Source: Glandiceps talaboti (taxonomy: Eukaryota; Hemichordata; Enteropneusta; Spengelidae). Taken from it: a stretch of DNA of 64,000 nucleotides. Below the pieces are notes generated by a model. That model did not search any database. It was not told the DNA's origin and saw nothing but the letters and a program-made list of their open reading frames with translations. Each line of letters opens with the position of its first letter. Position 1 is the first letter of the stretch. The position numbers and the translations under genes are program-made. Shown here piece after piece: positions 59,220-64,000 of this stretch. The DNA lies in the NCBI RefSeq assembly GCF_964340395.1, contig NC_135561.1:9773732-9837731 (forward strand), given 5' to 3'.

Positions 59220-59651
59220 CAGCTAAAATGATGCTGGCTTGGTGTCATGTAACATGACATTTACTACACACCCTCAAGCAACTGCTAATGTAAAAGAACC
59301 AATTACATAGGTGCCGTGCACGGTGGGGATGTAGAAGTAGTAAATAAACGTTGAAAGTTTGATTATCAGAAAATAAACAATTGCAACCATTAAAATCATC
59401 ATCAAGTCTACGTTTTAATTTGAAGGCTGTTGTTATTGCGCTTTAAAAGATTAGCAATGCTTATCATTGTTGAATGTGATTGGGCAAAGGGTCCTGCTGT
59501 GTTTGTTGTGTCTGATATTGTTAGTCTAAAATCGCAATATGTCTATCTTTGTGTTAAAAGCTGTAATGTCCCATGAGTGAAACACAAACCCTACATCACT
59601 TTAGCTGAAATGTCCCATGAGTGAAGCACCAAGCCTGCATCATTTTAGCTA
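59220..59651 (+). mobile_element. MITE copy C with an extra terminal repeat
   Basis: Same family as 20284-20683, same orientation. It starts TA|CAGCTAAAATGATG and the main body ends ACTTTAGCTG at about 59607. A further ~44 bp ends in a second, slightly diverged terminal repeat (to 59651). It lies 65 bp before an LDLa exon. Confidence 0.8.
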
Positions 59652-59715
59652 TAACATAAACAGGTGTGAACTGTACATATCTGATAACACTGGGTTTCCG
59701 TTTACCTTTGGACAG

Positions 59716-59820
59716 AGTGCTCAGAATTTTTATGTGATACTGGATTGTGTATTCTTCTTAATAAAGTTTGTAATAATAACGATGACTGCGGTGATGGGAG
59801 TGATGAAACTATTTGTCAAG
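59716..59820 (+). CDS. LDL-receptor class A repeat exon 1
   Basis: Acceptor tttacctttggacag; donor CAAG|GTAGAG; phase 1 to 1. It encodes [12 protein letters not shown], then [17 protein letters not shown]: six cysteines with the C-terminal acidic DCxDGSDE calcium-binding motif of LDLa modules. LDLa modules bind ligands in extracellular proteins. A shorter exon starting at a downstream AG would lose the first cysteine, so this start is preferred. Confidence 0.85.
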
Positions 59821-60237
59821 GTAGAGTACTTAGTTTTAACTACTGATGTAAATGTAATGCATCGTCGTTAATAGTCATTATAATGTAAAGGTTAAAGGTT
59901 AATGAGTATACATATCATGGAATAGCATATCTTGACACACCTTGTATTATATTCTTGTGATGCCACCACCAGAAATGTTCCCACAGAACCTTAAAGAAAA
60001 CCCTCAAAGTGGCTGAACATATGTCAAGGACAGTTATAGTTTTTTTCTTCTCGAATTTCGATTTTGCATGCGTAACCTGGGTACTATTTATCACCCAAAA
60101 CCGCATGTAAGTTGATAGAAGTGATCAATATATAGGTAGCACGCAATGTACTAATAGCACAAATACTACTATTTGAACTTTTGTTTTAAGAAGTAACTAT
60201 CAACTTCAAAATTGACCATTTTGTGTTTGCTTCTTAG

Positions 60238-60351
60238 ATTGCACACATGATATTTTTTTCAAATGTAATGACGGACAGTGTATTCCTGCTGAAGAGCGTT
60301 GTGATGCATACCCTGACTGCAGCGATCGTAGCGATGAGTTGAATTGCCCTT
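60238..60351 (+). CDS. LDL-receptor class A repeat exon 2
   Basis: Acceptor ttgcttcttag; donor CCTT|GTAAGT; phase 1 to 1, 114 nt. It encodes one complete LDLa module with six cysteines, [16 protein letters not shown], and the acidic [11 protein letters not shown] motif. The single-module, symmetric-phase exon is typical of shuffled extracellular domains. Confidence 0.92.
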
Positions 60352-61428
60352 GTAAGTTTGAATAGCGAATTTTAAAGATGTGTTTTCGTTCATGAAAAAT
60401 GAACCAGGGGATTTAAATACCAGATTTCTGGCTTCGATTCGCTTTATTACAAAAAATAACATAAACTTTTCGACATTGTTTGATAATTTCATGTGCCTAA
60501 AATTGTCTTGAAAAGTGAAAACAAGACCATTGAAATTTCACATACCGTCCATTTAACCTACGCCTTTTTATTGGTCACTGTAAGAGCAAACTGAAGTGTT
60601 TTAGCATTGTAATTTAGGGAGATGGTCCCTTCCTGGACTTTACTATGTTTTCCTTGCGCAAATTTGTTTGGGTATTTTCAATAAATCAAACCACCAAATC
60701 AAAAGGCGAATATCGAAAGACGATTGTCACATTGAACAACATGGCAATTGAATTGCGACAACTGTTCTTGTACATCCTATTTAGTAGAGAATGATGTACC
60801 CATGTAAATTGTGAGATGCCCATACCCCTTCCTACCCTGTATACAATTTTTATAGTAACAATAACAACTTTCTAATGCATTTTTTTGTGAAAAATTGAAA
60901 AATCAGAGCCATACTTCAAGTCATTCATCATTTGTTTTCAGCATATAAAACATGAATATATTGAGCAGATTTTGTCTTAATGTCATTTGTAGAAGATTTA
61001 AATTTTAAGTCAAGCCTATACAAGAACACATACAGGCTACACCATTTCTGTCGTAGCTAGACAGAAATCGACCCACACTTCAATGTCGTTTATTGACTCG
61101 GAAATAAGCTATTGTATACTGAAACTCTTCCACCTGTTAATTGGCTAAGTAGTGACAATCATACTGTTAATTGATATGCATCAGACAAAATGAAACTTAT
61201 TACACGTGACCATATTAGGATATGATCAGCCTTGTCGGCAAATGGGTGGGGGTAGGGGTAGGGGTTGGGAGCTTCATCAAAATGGTGCTTCACAGCGATC
61301 GGTATAGGTTATTATTTGTTTAGCATACAAAAGCACGAAATGTGAAGACTATTAATTTGAAGTTAAATGATACAAATAAATTATACATATGCTTCTGGAT
61401 TGTGACTGTTTTGATTTGTTTTTAACAG

Positions 61429-61539
61429 CATGTCCACATTTTTTATGTGACAATGGACATTGTATTGGAGACCAAGATGTTTGCGATTTCTCTGGTCAGG
61501 ACCACTGTGACGATAATAGTGATCAACAGTATTGTCAAG
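61429..61539 (+). CDS. LDL-receptor class A repeat exon 3
   Basis: Acceptor ttgtttttaacag; donor CAAG|GTATGA; phase 1 to 1, 111 nt. One LDLa module: CPHFLCDNGHCIGDQDVCD, then HCDDNSDQQYC. The conserved SDE is SDQ here, which removes one acidic calcium ligand, so this module may bind calcium more weakly. Confidence 0.9.
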
Positions 61540-61900
61540 GTATGACATGATTTTTTTCGTTCGACGAGCGCGATGTTCCTGTCATGTATCTTCCCTGAAA
61601 ATGATCAAAAGATTCATGAGACTGTTCCACACATTTTAAAGTGGAACAAGTTGAGTTTTGATGAGCTGTTTACTCAGGTTAAAATACTTGCTTGATTAAA
61701 CTATTCAAGTATAATGTTAATGTGAATGAATGCCTTCTATATCATTACAATTGTCGCCTGTCATTATTCGAAAAGTTGATTTTATAGTAGAGATTTTATA
61801 AGTTATAGTAATTTCATAAAATATATTCACCACTTCATATGTGTTTTGGTTTGATCAAACCTTCCAAATATGTGCATACTTTTTTGTGCAATCTTAATAT

Positions 61901-62369
61901 ACAATTTTCCTCTTGTTTATATTTGCATATGTTTTTTTTGTGTGTATATGGGCCAATGGCCTATAAACTATACTTCTTTTTTAGATTGCATAGTAAGAAT
62001 TCCCTCGACATTTTTATATGTGTGATAAGTTACGTCATCTGATTGTTTTTCAACTATACAATTTTCCTCTTGTTTATATTTGCATATGTTTTTTTTTGTG
62101 TATATGGGCCAATGGCCTATAAACTATACTTCTTTTTTAGATTGCATAGTAAGAATTCCCTCGACATTTTTATATGTGTGATAAGTTACGTCATCTGATT
62201 GTTTTTCAACTATACAATTTTCCTCTTGTTTATATTTGCATATGTTTTTTTTTGTGTATATGGGCCAATGGCCTATAAACTATACTTCTTTTTTAGATTG
62301 CATAGTAAGAATTCCCTCGACATTTTTATATGTGTGATAAGTTACGTCATCTGATTGTTTTTCAACTAT
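61901..62369 (+). repeat. Three ~157-bp tandem repeats in an LDLa-gene intron
   Basis: Near-identical head-to-tail copies start at 61901, 62058 and 62214. Each contains 'gggccaatggcctataaact' and ttcttttttag|attgcata|gtaaga. The last block looks like an acceptor followed by ATTGC (as in the LDLa exons) and a donor, but the frame stops soon after. The near identity suggests recent amplification. Confidence 0.9.
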
Positions 62370-62466
62370 ATCGTAATACTGTAACAGGTTTGAGTTTTGT
62401 CAATGGTAATTGGTGGTTAAGTAGATTCAGTAAGTGGAATACTAGTACCCAACCAGATTTAAACTG

Positions 62467-63748
62467 AATGCCTTCCGTAAGGAATTTCATGATTTATGCA
62501 AGAAATTTAGCTCTATATCTATGATTCGTCAAGTCCCAATGACAGTTAGTTTTCAAAAATGTTGTTGATATGCCCGCCACGCCCCCAATTCTCAGCACAG
62601 GAAAGCTTGCCATCCTCGACTTCACTTGGCTTTCGTGATCCCCTACGGGAAAATTGTCAAGATTTTGTTGAGTGGCGCGCCCTCAGTGTACACTAATTAT
62701 ATAGAGGTCAATGTATAGGTCACCATTATTGATACATTGTCGCGAAATTTTCTTTGTAGGCTAGGTGAGGCTTGGTCTATTTTCCATATTTTGACCACAC
62801 ACATGATTTGGGTATAAATGATAGATTATTACACTTGATAAATATGTGAGAGTGTATTTATATCCTGAGATACAGAGCTAGATAAATGATTGTGTACAAG
62901 CCTTGCAAAAAACTATGGTAGTTTGTTACCGAGAGAAATCGGAAAAGAACACAGTAAAAAGGAGACGGTTCGAGGTCAATATAATATTTCCTAAACTTCT
63001 AATCAAAAATCTAAAAAGACATGATTTCTCTTTATTCATCTGCGCATTAGTGTGTGAAATTTGAAAATGATAAGTCCATATTTGACGAAATTGAAAAGAT
63101 GATAAATATTTCACCTGTTTGCTCATTGTAAACCTATTTTAAAAAATTGTTTTCTGGTGAGTTTGAATCACTTAAATACCCTGCCTCGGTCTTCTTTTAT
63201 TCTCGTGTTTGCCCAGTCAATGCAGAGATCTAAGGGAAACACAAAATAAGGTTGGCACATATGAAACCCCTGAAAACAGAGTCTTTCTCAGTGTAGAGCT
63301 ATGTAGAGCACGAGTATAAAGTTGGTGTCAGATTCAGATTTAGGTAGCATCATATTGAGTGTAAGATAGCCTCAGATCCGAATACACCCGGCGGCAGTGA
63401 AGCAGAATCCTTCCCTGTAGTTTCAACAGTATTATTTCAGGTTTGAGTCCGTTGGGTGTCTTCGGATCTGAAGCCATCTGACGCTCAATATAACGTTCAC
63501 AAGAACTTTATACTCGTTCGATCGATTAATTACTCGAATTGGTCATTAATATTCATCAGATTATTACCAAAACATAATCAGTTCTGGCCATTACCCTACA
63601 AAAGATGTCTATGAAATTTCGTTTCAATTGATGCAGCCGTTGTTTCGGAAATCGTGATACAGACACACATACATACGTTACACACACACACACACACACG
63701 CACAGACACACAAACTTCATCTGTATAAATAACCTTCCTTACGGAAGG
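62467..63748. repeat. Region bounded by inverted CCTTCCGTAAGGAA
   Basis: CCTTCCGTAAGGAA near 62471 and its complement TTCCTTACGGAAGG near 63733 frame 1.28 kb that ends in a (CA)n tract preceded by aatcgtgatacagacacac, a tail type common in dispersed repeats. The right motif is itself a hairpin. A third related motif (tcttccgtaagga) occurs at 56678. Whether this is one element or two similar repeats is unclear. Confidence 0.4.
63660..63712. repeat. (CA)n microsatellite
   Basis: CA-rich tract with interruptions at the end of a dispersed repeat. Confidence 0.9.
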
Positions 63749-63991
63749 TAAAATGCATAAGCTCAGCGTCTAGCCTTTAATATGATATTTATAAATACCT
63801 TGAAGGTGTAGACATGACGTCACGTATTCCTTCATTTCCATCAAAATGTATTGGTGGAAAGGTGTTTAAAAGTTGTCTTAGTAAACAGACTAATTCAAAG
63901 GAAAAACACATTATCAATGCAAACTTTGAAAGGATCGCTCTTCCTTGAGAATATAATACCTTAAGATTCCTGGTTTTGTGTTTGGTCCTAG

Positions 63992-64000
63992 ATTGCGTAG
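63992..64000 (+). CDS. LDLa repeat exon 4, cut by the window edge
   Basis: The final bases read tgtttggtcctag|AT TGC GTA G. The acceptor, the phase-1 entry and the AT-TGC opening (first cysteine) match the start of LDLa exon 2 exactly. Only nine bases are visible, so identity rests on phase and context. Confidence 0.45.
   Translation: MA

Noticed and set aside
59617-59871. 84-codon plus-strand frame overlapping the first LDLa exon
   Set aside because: It is a shadow frame; the real module is read in another frame between 59716 and 59820 with proper splice sites.
1-64000. CRISPR arrays, prokaryotic operons and prophage
   Set aside because: No direct repeats with unique spacers, no ribosome-binding-site-led gene chains, and clear GT-AG introns; the sequence is eukaryotic nuclear DNA.

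Overview
This window looks like nuclear DNA from an invertebrate animal, most likely a marine deuterostome or lophotrochozoan. The support is AT-rich sequence, spliced genes with GT-AG introns of 0.2-3 kb, many short interspersed and tandem repeats, and three gene families that are animal-specific or strongly expanded in animals. I cannot fix the phylum from sequence alone. Nothing looks bacterial or organellar.

Layout. 1-20.8 kb: mostly repeats and AT-rich non-coding DNA, with a CpG-containing promoter-like patch at 11.3-12.0 kb, a long tandem-repeat element at 13.5-14.8 kb, a CTCF-like site at 18.5 kb and a TGACCT-rich degenerate repeat at 19.5-20.1 kb. 20.85-31.8 kb, minus strand: a complete 16-coding-exon gene for a C8orf34-like protein (539 aa), which has an N-terminal RIIa-type dimerisation/docking domain. 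31.9-35 kb: a repeat cluster (a dispersed repeat, a MITE and the second copy of the tandem-repeat element). 36.16-38.33 kb, minus strand: an intronless 721-aa coding region for a membrane-anchored coiled-coil protein with three 116-aa repeats. Its likely 5' UTR intron holds a ~950-bp ATGT array and its likely promoter is near 40.7 kb. 45.66-53.84 kb, minus strand: a complete organic anion transporting polypeptide (OATP/SLCO) gene, with 8 main coding exons plus a possible ATG-only leader exon. 56.4 kb to the right edge, plus strand: the 5' part of a secreted or membrane LDL-receptor class A repeat gene, with a signal-peptide exon, three complete LDLa exons and a fourth cut by the window end. 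A Ty3/Gypsy integrase remnant and a MITE lie in its introns.

The genes are unrelated neighbours with their own promoters, and I see no evidence that they form a pathway. Splice-phase arithmetic closes exactly for the C8orf34-like and SLCO genes, so these models are strong. Non-coding calls are by-eye pattern recognition and weaker. I found no convincing undescribed multi-gene system. The best leads are the repeat-containing coiled-coil membrane protein, the Helitron/HINE-like element family, and a repeat that may have supplied a 5' exon to the C8orf34-like gene.
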